Positions 55,584 to 64,000 of a stretch of 64,000 nucleotides of DNA are shown piece after piece. This stretch comes from Eubacteriales bacterium SKADARSKE-1 (GTDB lineage Bacteria > Bacillota > Clostridia > Oscillospirales > Acutalibacteraceae), in the NCBI GenBank assembly GCA_030920305.1, contig JARLUB010000001.1:62001-126000 (forward strand), read 5' to 3'. The notes under the pieces are model-generated. The model did no database searches. It saw nothing but the letters and a program-made list of their open reading frames with translations, and was not told where the DNA came from. The number at the start of each line of letters is the position of its first letter. The first letter of the stretch is position 1. Both the position numbers and the translations under genes were made by a program.

Positions 55584-57122
55584 TTAAAAATTTAACCAAT
55601 ATTTTCTGTCAAGACTTCGATACTGAATTGCCTCGGCAATATGAGATGACTTTATGTTTTCATAACCAGCCAAATCAGCAATTGTACGCGAGACTTTTAA
55701 AATTCTATCATAAGCTCTAGCTGAAAGGCTAAGGTTGTCAAAAGCTTTTTCTAAAAGGTTTTTTGCATTTTGAGATAATATGCAGTGTTTTCGTAAATCT
55801 GAAGGGCCAATCTGAGCATTACAAACGGCAGAAGTTTTTTTGTATCTATCAGTTTGTATTTGCCGGGCAGTATTTACACGTTTTCTTACCTGTTTTGAAC
55901 TTTCGGCGTCATTTGTGTCAGCTAACTCATTAAATTCAACCGGGGAAACTTCTATATGTAAATCTATCCTATCAAGAAGAGGGCCAGATATTTTTGAACG
56001 ATATTTAGAAATGGCAGATTTTGAACATTTACATTGTTTTGTTGGATGCCCAAAACAACCGCAAGGACAAGGATTCATAGCAGTTACTAACATTATAGAA
56101 CATGGGTAAGTTAGGGTGCCGTGAATTCTTGAAATAGTAACGCAGCCATCTTCTAGAGGTTGCCGCAGTGTTTCCATAGATGACCGTGCAAATTCAGGAA
56201 GTTCATCTAAAAATAATACACCATTATGTGCAAGCGAAATTTCACCAGGCCTTGGAATAGAACCACCGCCAGAAAGACCGACCGAAGAAATAGTGTGATG
56301 CGGAGCCCTGAAAGGTCTGTCAACTATAAGAGCGGTATTAACAGGCAAAAGCCCAGCAATAGAATAAATTTTTGTAACTTCGATTGCTTCTTCCTTTGTC
56401 ATGTCCGGTAAAATAGAAGGAAGCCGCTTAGCAAGCATACTTTTTCCAGAACCCGGCGGGCCAATTAACATTATGTTATGGCCACCGGCAGCAGCTATCT
56501 CAAGAGCTCTTTTGGCTTGTTCTTGGCCCTTAACTTGCGCAAAGTCTAATATGTCACAATGATATGGGTTTATATTAATATTTGAGGGAGCCGCCAAAAG
56601 AGGTGATTTACCGGTTAAGTGAGATATAAGGCTATTAATATTTTGTACGGCGTAAATGTTAATTCCTTCTACAACCGCTCCTTCAATTGCATTTTGTGCT
56701 GGAATATATAAATTTTTAATGCCAACTTTTTTTGCATAAAAAGCCATTGGCAAAACACCTTTAACTGGCCTTAATTCGCCAGAAAGAGATAATTCACCTA
56801 AAAAAGCAGAATTATCGGTGTTGCACGTTAATTGGTTTGAATTTTTAAGAAGCGAAATAAGTAAAGGCAAATCATACATAGAACCCTCTTTTTTTATATT
56901 GGCGGGAGCTAGGTTTGTTGTAATTTTTTTTAGAGGAAAAATGAAACCGCAATTTTTTATTGCAGACCTAATCCTATTTCGGGACTCTTTAACAGCAGTG
57001 TCTGGAAGCCCAACAATATCAAAAACAGGCAGCCCGCTTTCAATGCTAGTTTCAACATCTACCATAAATGCATCTAGCCCAAAAAGACCTATACTTTTTA
57101 TTTTTGAAACCACAAATTTCAC
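55584..57122 (-). CDS. comM: YifB/ComM-family Mg-chelatase-like AAA+ ATPase
   Basis: ComM-type helicases promote branch migration in recombination during transformation. The 512-residue protein has the N-terminal domain of Lon-like fold ([36 protein letters not shown]), the AAA+ part with Walker [36 protein letters not shown], a Cys motif (CPCGCFGHP) and the C-terminal helical part. Together with comEC, it points to at least partial competence machinery. Confidence 0.93.
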   Translation of the reverse strand: MKFVVSKIKSIGLFGLDAFMVDVETSIESGLPVFDIVGLPDTAVKESRNRIRSAIKNCGFIFPLKKITTNLAPANIKKEGSMYDLPLLISLLKNSNQLTCNTDNSAFLGELSLSGELRPVKGVLPMAFYAKKVGIKNLYIPAQNAIEGAVVEGINIYAVQNINSLISHLTGKSPLLAAPSNININPYHCDILDFAQVKGQEQAKRALEIAAAGGHNIMLIGPPGSGKSMLAKRLPSILPDMTKEEAIEVTKIYSIAGLLPVNTALIVDRPFRAPHHTISSVGLSGGGSIPRPGEISLAHNGVLFLDELPEFARSSMETLRQPLEDGCVTISRIHGTLTYPCSIMLVTAMNPCPCGCFGHPTKQCKCSKSAISKYRSKISGPLLDRIDLHIEVSPVEFNELADTNDAESSKQVRKRVNTARQIQTDRYKKTSAVCNAQIGPSDLRKHCILSQNAKNLLEKAFDNLSLSARAYDRILKVSRTIADLAGYENIKSSHIAEAIQYRSLDRKYWLNF

Positions 57123-57296
57123 CTCCTCTTTAATATAAAATTAATAAATATATTTATATATTATACGATATTTTATTAATTTTTTCAAATTGAGCAATGT
57201 AATGGTGATTCTGAAGTTACAAAAAATATAATTTGACTTTTAATTGCAGAGAAGACGAGTATGTTTTATAATTATTTTGTTTAGGAGGAGTAAAGA

Positions 57297-58139
57297 ATGA
57301 AGCTTAAATTCACAAAAATGCATGGTTGCGGCAATGATTATATTTATTTTGATTGTATTAATAATGGAGAAATAAAAGATCCTGGGAAATTGAGTGTAAC
57401 GTTGTCAGACAGAAGGTTTGGCATAGGTGGCGATGGAATTATTTTAATATGCCCGTCAAAAATAGCCGACGCTAAAATGCGAATGTTTAATATGGATTCT
57501 AGCGAAGGCAAAATGTGCGGAAACGGAATTCGGTGTGTTGGCAAATATTTGTTTGATAATAAAATAATAGATAAAAATGTTATAAGAATAGAAACTTTAA
57601 GTGGCATTAAAACTTTAAAAATAAAAGAAAAAAACCAAAAAGCAGAGCTCATAACTGTTGATATGGGCAAAGCAATTTTTGATCCTAAAGAGATTCCTGT
57701 AAATATAAACAAAGATAAAATTATAAATTATCCAATAAAAAAAGGAAACACAGAGTATCACATAAACTGTGTGTCTATGGGGAACCCACACTGTGTGGTT
57801 TTTTGTGAAGATGTAAATAATATTAATATTGAAAAAATTGGACCTTTCTTTGAAAACTTTGAAGCTTTCCCAGAAAAAATAAATACTGAATTTATCAAAG
57901 TAATAGATGATAAGACCTTGCTTATGCGAGTTTGGGAAAGAGGAAGCGGAGAAACCTTTGCATGTGGAACCGGAGCCTGTGCAGCTGTAGTTATGGCAGT
58001 AGAAAGTGGTTATTGCAAAAAAAATGAAGATATAACTGTTAAATTAAAAGGCGGAGATCTTTTAATTAAATACACTGATGATGCAGTTTATATGACAGGT
58101 GGCGCAACAAAAGTATTTGAAGGAATAATAGAAGTTTAA
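57297..58139 (+). CDS. dapF: Diaminopimelate epimerase
   Basis: DapF converts LL- to meso-diaminopimelate, for peptidoglycan and lysine. The 280-residue protein has both catalytic cysteines: MCGNGIRCVGKY near residue 73 and ACGTGACAAVVMA near residue 221. The start FTKMHGCGNDYIYFD is typical. RBS TTAGGAGGAG lies before the ATG. It uses the product of DapL (3023-4204). Confidence 0.97.
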   Translation: MKLKFTKMHGCGNDYIYFDCINNGEIKDPGKLSVTLSDRRFGIGGDGIILICPSKIADAKMRMFNMDSSEGKMCGNGIRCVGKYLFDNKIIDKNVIRIETLSGIKTLKIKEKNQKAELITVDMGKAIFDPKEIPVNINKDKIINYPIKKGNTEYHINCVSMGNPHCVVFCEDVNNINIEKIGPFFENFEAFPEKINTEFIKVIDDKTLLMRVWERGSGETFACGTGACAAVVMAVESGYCKKNEDITVKLKGGDLLIKYTDDAVYMTGGATKVFEGIIEV

Positions 58140-58143
58140 TGAC

Positions 58144-58178
58144 AAAAAACCGATTATTATCATAATAATCGGTTTTTT
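58144..58178. terminator. Bidirectional terminator between dapF and the small secreted protein
   Basis: AAAACCGATTATT/AATAATCGGTTTT stem (13 bp) with a 5-base loop; T-runs on both sides. Confidence 0.9.
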
Positions 58179-58200
58179 CATAAATTTTTAAAGACCTGGA

Positions 58201-58713
58201 TTAATCCACTATTTTATGAGGAATACCCTCAATGCATTCATAACAGTGTTTTACTCCTGGTAAAATATCATTACAGAAGGTGTTATTATCTGAAAATTTA
58301 CTACAAAAGTCTCTTGCCATTGGCTCTTCTAATAAATATGAAGATACTATTATGGTAGAATAGATGGCCGTTCCCACAAGACCGAGAACTGTTGCAAAGA
58401 AGGCCGTTCCCACAAGACCGAGAAATATTGCATACGCAGAATAACTTAGACCGTAACTTAGACCGTAAATTAGTAATTTTTCACCTTTTGTTAGTTCACG
58501 AACCTCACTTTTTTGCACTTGGGATGCCGCAAGCTCTTCTGGTATTTTTTCTGCAACAGGTTTTGGAACATGGGTTGGTGTAGGTTCTTTTAGCGTTTTT
58601 TCTGAAACAGTTGTTGGGGCACTAGCTGCTGGCTCTTCTGCAAAAACAAGTGCCGAGGCAAATGAGCAAAGAAGCATAGAGCTAACTAGAATGATTGATA
58701 ATATTTTTTTCAT
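58201..58713 (-). CDS. Small secreted protein with duplicated membrane segment
   Basis: No recognised family. The 170-residue protein has a signal peptide of the same style as the 8-14 kb block (MKKILSIILVSSMLLCS, cleavage after VFA), a Pro/Glu-rich linker, then a hydrophobic region made by a 12-residue duplication (FLGLVGTAFFAT, VLGLVGTAIYST) and a four-residue one (YGLS twice), and a C-terminal part with four Cys (DFCSKF, TFCNDI, HCYECIEGIP) able to form disulfides. RBS AAAGGAG precedes the ATG. It is probably secreted or membrane-bound; function unknown. Confidence 0.68.
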   Translation of the reverse strand: MKKILSIILVSSMLLCSFASALVFAEEPAASAPTTVSEKTLKEPTPTHVPKPVAEKIPEELAASQVQKSEVRELTKGEKLLIYGLSYGLSYSAYAIFLGLVGTAFFATVLGLVGTAIYSTIIVSSYLLEEPMARDFCSKFSDNNTFCNDILPGVKHCYECIEGIPHKIVD

Positions 58714-58826
58714 GATTTTACTCCTTTAATATATAACGGTTTTTGTAAAAATTATACTTTAATTATAATGTTTTTTAGACTCATTGTCAAAGTTTTTTAG
58801 TTAAAAGGTTTTCGATATAAACAAAA

Positions 58827-58864
58827 AAGTAAATACTCACCAATATCTTGGTAGGTATTTACTT
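58827..58864 (-). terminator. Terminator of the LCP gene
   Basis: AAGTAAATAC/GTATTTACTT (10 bp) with an inner ACCAA/TTGGT stem; on the minus strand it is followed by a T-run. It starts 16 bases past the stop. Confidence 0.8.
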
Positions 58865-58879
58865 AATAAAATTGAATTT

Positions 58880-59968
58880 CTATTGAATAGAATCTTCGTA
58901 GATGAATTTTGCTAAATCATAACGAGCTTTTTTCATATCTGGAATGACAATAACGGACATCCCTTGAATGTTGGCCTCTTTTGTATTGTCATTTGTTGGC
59001 AGCCTGAAATCTTCAAAAGTGTAATCTAAATATTCTAAAGAATTTTTACCAAGAGACATGATCTCACTTTTTTTAAAGTTGGCGTTAATATAAGGGCCGG
59101 CTTTTTCTATTACTTCTAAAACTTGAGGTAAACTACATTTTTTCATTTTATTCATAATGGTGGAAAGCACACGTCTTTGCCTAAATGTTCTTGCAAAATC
59201 ATCATGAAGCCCTTCGGGTGTTTGAACTTTTCTTGCTCGAGCATAAGAAAGCGTTTTGTCTCCATCTAAATGGTAAGTTCCATCTTCTATTGGCAATAGT
59301 GGCGATGCACTCTTATAATAAATTAAATCACCGTTAATGTATTTAGCCTCTTTGGCGCTAAGGCTTAAATCAATGCCACCGATAATATCAACTATTTCTT
59401 TAAAGCTTTCAAAATCAACAGTGGCGTATCTATCTATTTTTATTCCAAAGGTTTTTTGAATTGTTTGAATAGCAAGTTTTTCTCCTCCGTGTGCTATTGC
59501 TACATTTAATCTGTTTGGCTTATAGCCTGGAATATCGGTCCAAATGTCTCTCATTAATGAAGTAAGTTTTATTTTTTTGCGTCTACTGTCTATTGATAAT
59601 ATAAGTGATGAGTCGCTGCGGCTTTTGGTTTCCGCTTCAGAACGTCTGTCTATCCCGAATAAAGCTACATTTAAGACCATCTTTTCTTGCAATAAACCAC
59701 TGTTATCACTATCTGAAGTAAGTTCTGCAGTGTCTTCAACAGGTTTGTAGTTTATAGAGTCTAGCTTATTGTAAACATATAACATGGCGCCTCCAACAAG
59801 CCCAATAATTAAAAAAATGATTATTCCTAAAGAACAAAGCCAATTTTTTTTATTGCTTTTTTTTGTGGAAGCATTTTCTCCTCCAGAAGTTTTTTCTTTA
59901 TAGCTATATATATATCTATCATTGTAATCTTTATTTTGATTACCTTTCTTTTTGAAATTAAAACTCAT
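58880..59968 (-). CDS. LytR-CpsA-Psr family wall glycopolymer ligase
   Basis: LCP proteins attach teichoic acids or other glycopolymers to peptidoglycan from undecaprenyl-linked precursors. The 362-residue protein has a cytoplasmic N-terminus, one membrane segment (about 42-65) and the LCP domain: VALFGIDRRS, SDSSLILSIDSRRKKI, TSLMRDIWTDIPGYKPNRLN and HLDGDKTLSYARAR. RBS AAGGAGTTCATGT precedes the ATG. It is divergent from nusA. Confidence 0.92.
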   Translation of the reverse strand: MSFNFKKKGNQNKDYNDRYIYSYKEKTSGGENASTKKSNKKNWLCSLGIIIFLIIGLVGGAMLYVYNKLDSINYKPVEDTAELTSDSDNSGLLQEKMVLNVALFGIDRRSEAETKSRSDSSLILSIDSRRKKIKLTSLMRDIWTDIPGYKPNRLNVAIAHGGEKLAIQTIQKTFGIKIDRYATVDFESFKEIVDIIGGIDLSLSAKEAKYINGDLIYYKSASPLLPIEDGTYHLDGDKTLSYARARKVQTPEGLHDDFARTFRQRRVLSTIMNKMKKCSLPQVLEVIEKAGPYINANFKKSEIMSLGKNSLEYLDYTFEDFRLPTNDNTKEANIQGMSVIVIPDMKKARYDLAKFIYEDSIQ

Positions 59969-60083
59969 ACATGAACTCCTTGTTTTTTTAAATCATAATA
60001 TTAGTATACACCAAATTTTCAATACAAGCAATTGAATATGAATTTTAAATACAAAAAAGTACAAAAATATTGTTTATTTGCTA

Positions 60084-60112
60084 TTGCAAATCTTAAAAAA
60101 ATATGGTAAAGT
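60084..60112 (+). promoter_or_regulatory. Promoter of the nusA operon
   Basis: TTGCAA and TAAAGT with a 17-base spacer and an extended -10 (TGGTAAAGT). The leader to nusA is about 160 bases and holds the hairpin at 60142-60167; no rimP gene is present in the 59969-60279 gap. Confidence 0.6.
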
Positions 60113-60141
60113 GAACTTAAAGTATTATAATTTTTAAAAGA

Positions 60142-60167
60142 AAGAGTGGGTTTTCCCGCTCTTTTGT
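60142..60167 (+). promoter_or_regulatory. Terminator-like hairpin in the nusA leader
   Basis: AAGAGTGGG and CCCGCTCTT pair (8 of 9, one G-T) around a TTTT loop and are followed by TTGTTT. A terminator-like hairpin inside a nusA leader fits attenuation or NusA autocontrol (inference). Confidence 0.6.
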
Positions 60168-60279
60168 TTATAATATCAAAAAGAAAAACATTATTATTAG
60201 AAAAGGCGGCTAAATTAAAGCATATGGGAATACTTTTATGTATTGCTGCTAATTCAACACATGGAGGATTTTGGAAAAA

Positions 60280-61341
60280 ATGAATAATAAAGAAATTTTT
60301 GGAGCACTTTTTTTACTTGAAAAAGAAAGAGGAATATCCGTTCAGTTTATGTTAGATAAAATAAGAAAAGCTATATTAACAGCCTGCAAAAATAGTTATA
60401 ATGGAAATGATGATGCTATTATAAACATTGATGAGAAAAAAAATAAATTTGAAGTTTTTCTTAGAAAAACAGTGGTAGACGAAGTAATTGACACAGGAAA
60501 AGAAATTTCTTTTTATGAAGCTAGAAAGATTGATCCTAATGTAGCACTTGATGAAAAAGTTAGTGTGAAGCTTGACACCAAGGAATTTGGAAGAATTGCT
60601 GCACAAACAGCCAGAAATATAATTCGACAAGGCATTAAAGATGGTGAAAGAGATCTTATGTTGCAAGAATTTGAAAGTCATCGTCAACAAATAGTTAGTG
60701 CCATAATTGAAAAGGTGGATCCTAAAAATGGCTCTGCAACAATAAGAATAGGAAAAGCTGAGGCATATTTACCTAAAAATGAGCAACTGGTAAATGATAA
60801 ATTAAAAGAAGGAAGCCATATAAAAGTATATATTGTAGATGTAAAAGAAGGAGATAGAGGCCCTAAAGTTGTTCTTTCTAGAACTCACCCTGATGTGGTT
60901 AAGAAAATGTTTGAAACTGAAGTTCCTGAAATACAGGAAAAAGTAGTTGAAATAAAACAAGTTTCAAGAGAAGCTGGATCTAGAACAAAGCTTGCGGTTT
61001 TAAGTCATGATGAAAATGTTGATGCTATTGGAGCTTGTGTAGGATCTAGGGGCGCTAGAGTTAACGCTATTGTTGACGAGCTTGGTGGTGAAAAAATAGA
61101 CATTATTGAATACAATGAAGATCCTGTTAAATTTATATCTGCAGCGCTGTCGCCTGCTGAAGTTTTAAATGTTGAAATAATTTCAGAGGAGTTAAAGTCT
61201 TGTAAAGTAACAGTTCCAGACAATCAATTGTCGCTTGCTATAGGTAACAGAGGCCAAAATGCTAGACTTGCAGCAAAATTGACTGGTTGGAAAATAGATA
61301 TAAAGCCGGAAAGTGAAATTAAAAAAGAAACAGAATTATAA
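60280..61341 (+). CDS. nusA: Transcription termination/antitermination factor NusA
   Basis: NusA binds RNA polymerase and stimulates pausing and termination. The protein has the N-terminal polymerase-binding domain (NNKEIFGALFLLEKERGISV), an S1 domain (GSATIRIGKAEAYLPKNEQL), KH1 (VDAIGACVGSRGARVNAIVD) and KH2 (SLAIGNRGQNARLAAKLTGW), the short Gram-positive form. The ATG at 60280 is 12 bases after GGAGG; a TTG at 60271 is only 3 bases away and less likely. rimP is missing upstream. Confidence 0.95.
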   Translation: MNNKEIFGALFLLEKERGISVQFMLDKIRKAILTACKNSYNGNDDAIINIDEKKNKFEVFLRKTVVDEVIDTGKEISFYEARKIDPNVALDEKVSVKLDTKEFGRIAAQTARNIIRQGIKDGERDLMLQEFESHRQQIVSAIIEKVDPKNGSATIRIGKAEAYLPKNEQLVNDKLKEGSHIKVYIVDVKEGDRGPKVVLSRTHPDVVKKMFETEVPEIQEKVVEIKQVSREAGSRTKLAVLSHDENVDAIGACVGSRGARVNAIVDELGGEKIDIIEYNEDPVKFISAALSPAEVLNVEIISEELKSCKVTVPDNQLSLAIGNRGQNARLAAKLTGWKIDIKPESEIKKETEL

Positions 61342-61369
61342 GATTAATTTAAGGTGGAAGCTTGACTTT

Positions 61370-61666
61370 ATGGAAGAAAAATATATACCACAAAGAATGT
61401 GCGCTGGCTGCAGAGAAAGAAAGCCTAAAAACGCGCTTTTAAGACTTACTAAAGTATTTATAAAAAACCCAGAAACTGGGCAAATTAATAAGACAGTTGT
61501 ATTTGACAAAAGTGGTAAATTACCTGGAAGAGGTGTTTATATTTGCCAAGACTTAAATTGCCTTAAAAAAATTAAAAAGATTCGAAAATTAGAAAGAACT
61601 TTTTCTTGCCAAGTTGAAGATTCTTTTTATAAAGAACTTGAGGAGGCTATGAGCTCAAGTGAATAA
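61370..61666 (+). CDS. ylxR: YlxR family RNA-binding protein (DUF448)
   Basis: YlxR (RnpM) is a small RNA-binding protein reported to act with RNase P in Bacillus. The family signature YIPQRMCAGCRERKPKNALL is at the N-terminus and GRGVYICQDLNCLKK in the second half. The ATG at 61370 matches the family start; the frame is open earlier (61313) but without a site. It overlaps ylxQ by 8 bases. Confidence 0.92.
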   Translation: MEEKYIPQRMCAGCRERKPKNALLRLTKVFIKNPETGQINKTVVFDKSGKLPGRGVYICQDLNCLKKIKKIRKLERTFSCQVEDSFYKELEEAMSSSE

Positions 61667-61982
61667 AATATTAAATTTTCTTGGTCTTTGTAAAAAGGCT
61701 GGGAAATTATCAATAGGTTTTGATGCAGTTGTTAAATCAATGGAAGAAAAAAGGTCAAGTTTAGTGCTAGTAACAAAAGATTTTGGAGCAAATTCTTTAA
61801 AAAAAACACTGAGAAAGGCGAAGTTATTTGCGGTAGAAGTTTTAGAAATAAATGAAACAATGGATGATATACATACGACTTTAGGAAAAAGGTGCGGAAT
61901 AATTTCAATTAACGATATTGAATTTTCAAGCGGAATAAAAAAGTTAACATGCGACAATTTGAGGGGGAATATAATTTTATGA
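61659..61982 (+). CDS. ylxQ: L7Ae/YlxQ-type ribosomal protein
   Basis: The 107-residue protein is an L7Ae-like K-turn-binding protein ([45 protein letters not shown]). It is normal for the nusA-ylxR-ylxQ-infB operon. It starts with GTG (61659-61661) inside the end of ylxR, after AGGAGG, and its TGA overlaps the infB ATG. Confidence 0.92.
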   Translation: MNKILNFLGLCKKAGKLSIGFDAVVKSMEEKRSSLVLVTKDFGANSLKKTLRKAKLFAVEVLEINETMDDIHTTLGKRCGIISINDIEFSSGIKKLTCDNLRGNIIL

Positions 61983-64000
61983 TGATTAAGTACAGGGTTC
62001 ACGAGGTTGCGAAGGATCTTAATATACCGAGCAAAGATATTATAGATCTAATAAAAAATTACTCAGGAAAAGAAAAGAAACATATGACAGCCCTGACAGA
62101 AGATGAGCTAAATATAGTTTTTGAATATTTTACTCAAAAAAATCAGGTTGAAAATTTTGACAAATATTTTTCAATGATAAGACCTGTTAGGGAGGTCAAA
62201 AAAGAAGAAACTGAAAAACCTAAAGAGACTGCAGAAAAAGCAGAAATAGCTAAAGAAGTTACGACGCCTGAAAAAGTAATTAAAAAAGTTGAAGAAAAAC
62301 AAGCTGAAGAAAAACAAGCTGAAGAAAAAACAAAAAAAGAAATTGAAAAATCTGACATTAATAAAAAAGTGACAGATAATAAAATTGTGACACAAGACAC
62401 AAATAAAACAGTTATTGATAAAAGGCCCGAACAAAAATCTCAATTTACCTCTACTACTAAAGCAACTACAGAAACGAAACCTATTAGAAATTCCGCCAGT
62501 AGTTTTGCTAATATAAAATTTGCAAAACCGTTTGAGAAAAAAAATATAAATTCAGTACCATTTAAAAAAGTAGAGAAAAATGCAGTGGTTCAAGATAGGC
62601 CTATAGCGCCTGCAAAGGCAAAACCAGCCTCGCGTGTAATTGATACTCGTTCTGCGCTTGTTGATATAGAACGCTACAATGAAAAGTACGACAAATTGGC
62701 ATCTGAAAAGATGAAAACAGAAAATGTAGTCCAAAAGCAAAAAATAACTCAAAAATCTCAACAAAAATGGAAACCTAAACATGCAAAAAGAGAAACAGAA
62801 GCGGAAAGATTAAAAAGAATTGCACTTGATCGAAAAAATAAACCAATTACAGTGTCTATTCCGGAAGAAATAACAGTTGGCGAGTTAGCTTTAAGGCTAA
62901 AAGCAACAGCCGCTGAAGTTATTAAAAAGCTTATGCTGATGGGAAATATGGCATCCATTAACGATACTATTGATTTTGATACAGCGAGCTTGATTGCCTT
63001 AGAATTTCACGCTAAGGTTGAAAAAGAAGTTGTTGTGACAATAGAAGAGAGAATTATTGATGATAGCGAAGATGCTGATGAAAATCTAGTGTCAAGGGCC
63101 CCTGTAGTTGTTGTCATGGGGCATGTTGATCATGGAAAAACCTCACTTTTAGACGCTATTAGAGAAGAAAATGTAATTTCAACTGAAGCTGGTGGAATTA
63201 CTCAGCATATTGGCGCTTATCGTGTAAAAATTAACGATAAAGAAATAACATTCCTCGACACACCTGGACACGAAGCTTTTACAACAATGAGAGCACGTGG
63301 AGCACAAATTACAGACATAGCTATTTTGGTTGTAGCAGCAGACGATGGAATAATGCCGCAAACAATTGAAGCGATAAACCATGCTAAAGCTGCAGGAGTT
63401 TCTATAATTGTTGCCATTAATAAAATGGATAAACCAGGTGCTAACCCAGATGCCGTAAAACAACAATTAACAGAACATGAATTAGTTCCAGAAGAGTGGG
63501 GCGGAGATGTTCCTTGTATTCCAATATCGGCTAAGAAAAGAGAGGGTATAGAAGACCTTTTAGAGATGGTTAACCTAATTGCTGAAATGAAAGAGCTAAA
63601 AGCAAACCCAGGCAGGGCGGCAAAAGGAACAGTTATTGAAGCAAGGCTTGATAAGGGTAGAGGACCAATTGCCACTATTTTAGTGCAAAATGGAACACTA
63701 CATGTTGGTGACACTGTAGTTGCAGGCACTTGTGTTGGAAAAGTTCGTGCAATGACAAATGATAAAGGCCAAAAAGTAAAAAAAGCAGGGCCATCGGTGC
63801 CAGTTGAAATTACTGGTCTTGATAATGTACCATCGGGTGGAGATAATTTTAATGCAGTTTCAGATGATCGTTTGGCACGTGAATTAGTTGAGCAAAGACG
63901 TTCTATGATGAAAGAAGAGCAATTTAATTCTCAAACAAAAGTTACGCTTGATAATTTATTTGATCAGATGCAACAGGGAGAAGTTAAAGAACTTAAAATT
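61979..64000 (+). CDS. infB: Translation initiation factor IF-2, 3' end outside the window
   Basis: IF-2 brings initiator tRNA to the ribosome. The first 674 codons are present and run off the window end without a stop. It has an N-terminal helical domain ([20 protein letters not shown]), a Lys/Glu-rich linker with repeated EEKQA units, a second IF2-N domain ([20 protein letters not shown]), the G domain ([45 protein letters not shown]) and domain II. The ATG overlaps the ylxQ stop (ATGA); a second ATG follows immediately. Confidence 0.97.
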   Translation, partial: MMIKYRVHEVAKDLNIPSKDIIDLIKNYSGKEKKHMTALTEDELNIVFEYFTQKNQVENFDKYFSMIRPVREVKKEETEKPKETAEKAEIAKEVTTPEKVIKKVEEKQAEEKQAEEKTKKEIEKSDINKKVTDNKIVTQDTNKTVIDKRPEQKSQFTSTTKATTETKPIRNSASSFANIKFAKPFEKKNINSVPFKKVEKNAVVQDRPIAPAKAKPASRVIDTRSALVDIERYNEKYDKLASEKMKTENVVQKQKITQKSQQKWKPKHAKRETEAERLKRIALDRKNKPITVSIPEEITVGELALRLKATAAEVIKKLMLMGNMASINDTIDFDTASLIALEFHAKVEKEVVVTIEERIIDDSEDADENLVSRAPVVVVMGHVDHGKTSLLDAIREENVISTEAGGITQHIGAYRVKINDKEITFLDTPGHEAFTTMRARGAQITDIAILVVAADDGIMPQTIEAINHAKAAGVSIIVAINKMDKPGANPDAVKQQLTEHELVPEEWGGDVPCIPISAKKREGIEDLLEMVNLIAEMKELKANPGRAAKGTVIEARLDKGRGPIATILVQNGTLHVGDTVVAGTCVGKVRAMTNDKGQKVKKAGPSVPVEITGLDNVPSGGDNFNAVSDDRLARELVEQRRSMMKEEQFNSQTKVTLDNLFDQMQQGEVKELKI

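Overview
This is AT-rich DNA (roughly one third G+C by eye) from a spore-forming, low-G+C member of the Bacillota, most likely a clostridium. The evidence is the sporulation pair gpr and spoIIP, a ParB/Noc pair, RemB, a YabE-type cell-wall protein, DapL-type diaminopimelate synthesis, strong AGGAGG ribosome binding sites and many TTG starts. No tRNA or rRNA gene was seen.

Layout. 1-4.2 kb: the 3' part of comEC, then holA and dapL. 4.3-7.9 kb: a sugar-type ABC importer (lipoprotein and two permeases, no ATPase). 8-14.5 kb, minus strand: an accessory block of five secreted or membrane-anchored proteins without recognised homologues, with visible tandem duplication, a 39-residue repeat protein and decayed remnants. 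14.7-18.9 kb: a YabE-like 3D-domain protein, an orphan MazF-type toxin, a CinA C-terminal-type amidohydrolase and malQ. 18.9-24.8 kb: two tiny double-glycine peptides, a class B penicillin-binding protein, gpr, spoIIP and a Ser/Thr-rich anchored protein. 25-36.7 kb, minus strand: serS, parB, parA, noc, rsmG, mnmG, mnmE, jag, yidC, yidD, rnpA, rpmH. 36.9-48.2 kb, plus strand: dnaA, a candidate origin, dnaN, an S4-domain gene, recF, remB, gyrB, three YcxB-like genes, gyrA. Coding strand flips at dnaA, as expected at a replication origin, and two perfect parS sites lie on the left arm. 48.3-50.4 kb: rpe, a CPBP protease and tadA. 50.5-54.5 kb, minus strand: rpmG-secE-nusG-rplK-rplA, followed not by rplJ-rplL-rpoB but by three paralogous Nif11-like, double-glycine precursor-type proteins. 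54.5-60 kb: a glycosyltransferase, comM, dapF, another small secreted protein and an LCP protein. 60.3 kb to the end: nusA-ylxR-ylxQ-infB, with infB running off the window.

How genes work together. dapL and dapF are two steps of meso-diaminopimelate synthesis for peptidoglycan, and the PBP, LCP and YabE-like proteins act on the wall. dnaA, dnaN, recF and gyrase with parA, parB, noc and parS form the replication and segregation centre. mnmE and mnmG modify tRNA together. rnpA, yidC, jag and secE serve RNA processing and membrane insertion.

The least explained parts are the duplicated secreted-protein block, the leader-peptide families, a 117-bp cloverleaf palindrome that forms the 3' end of rsmG, and the YcxB trio inside the gyrase region.
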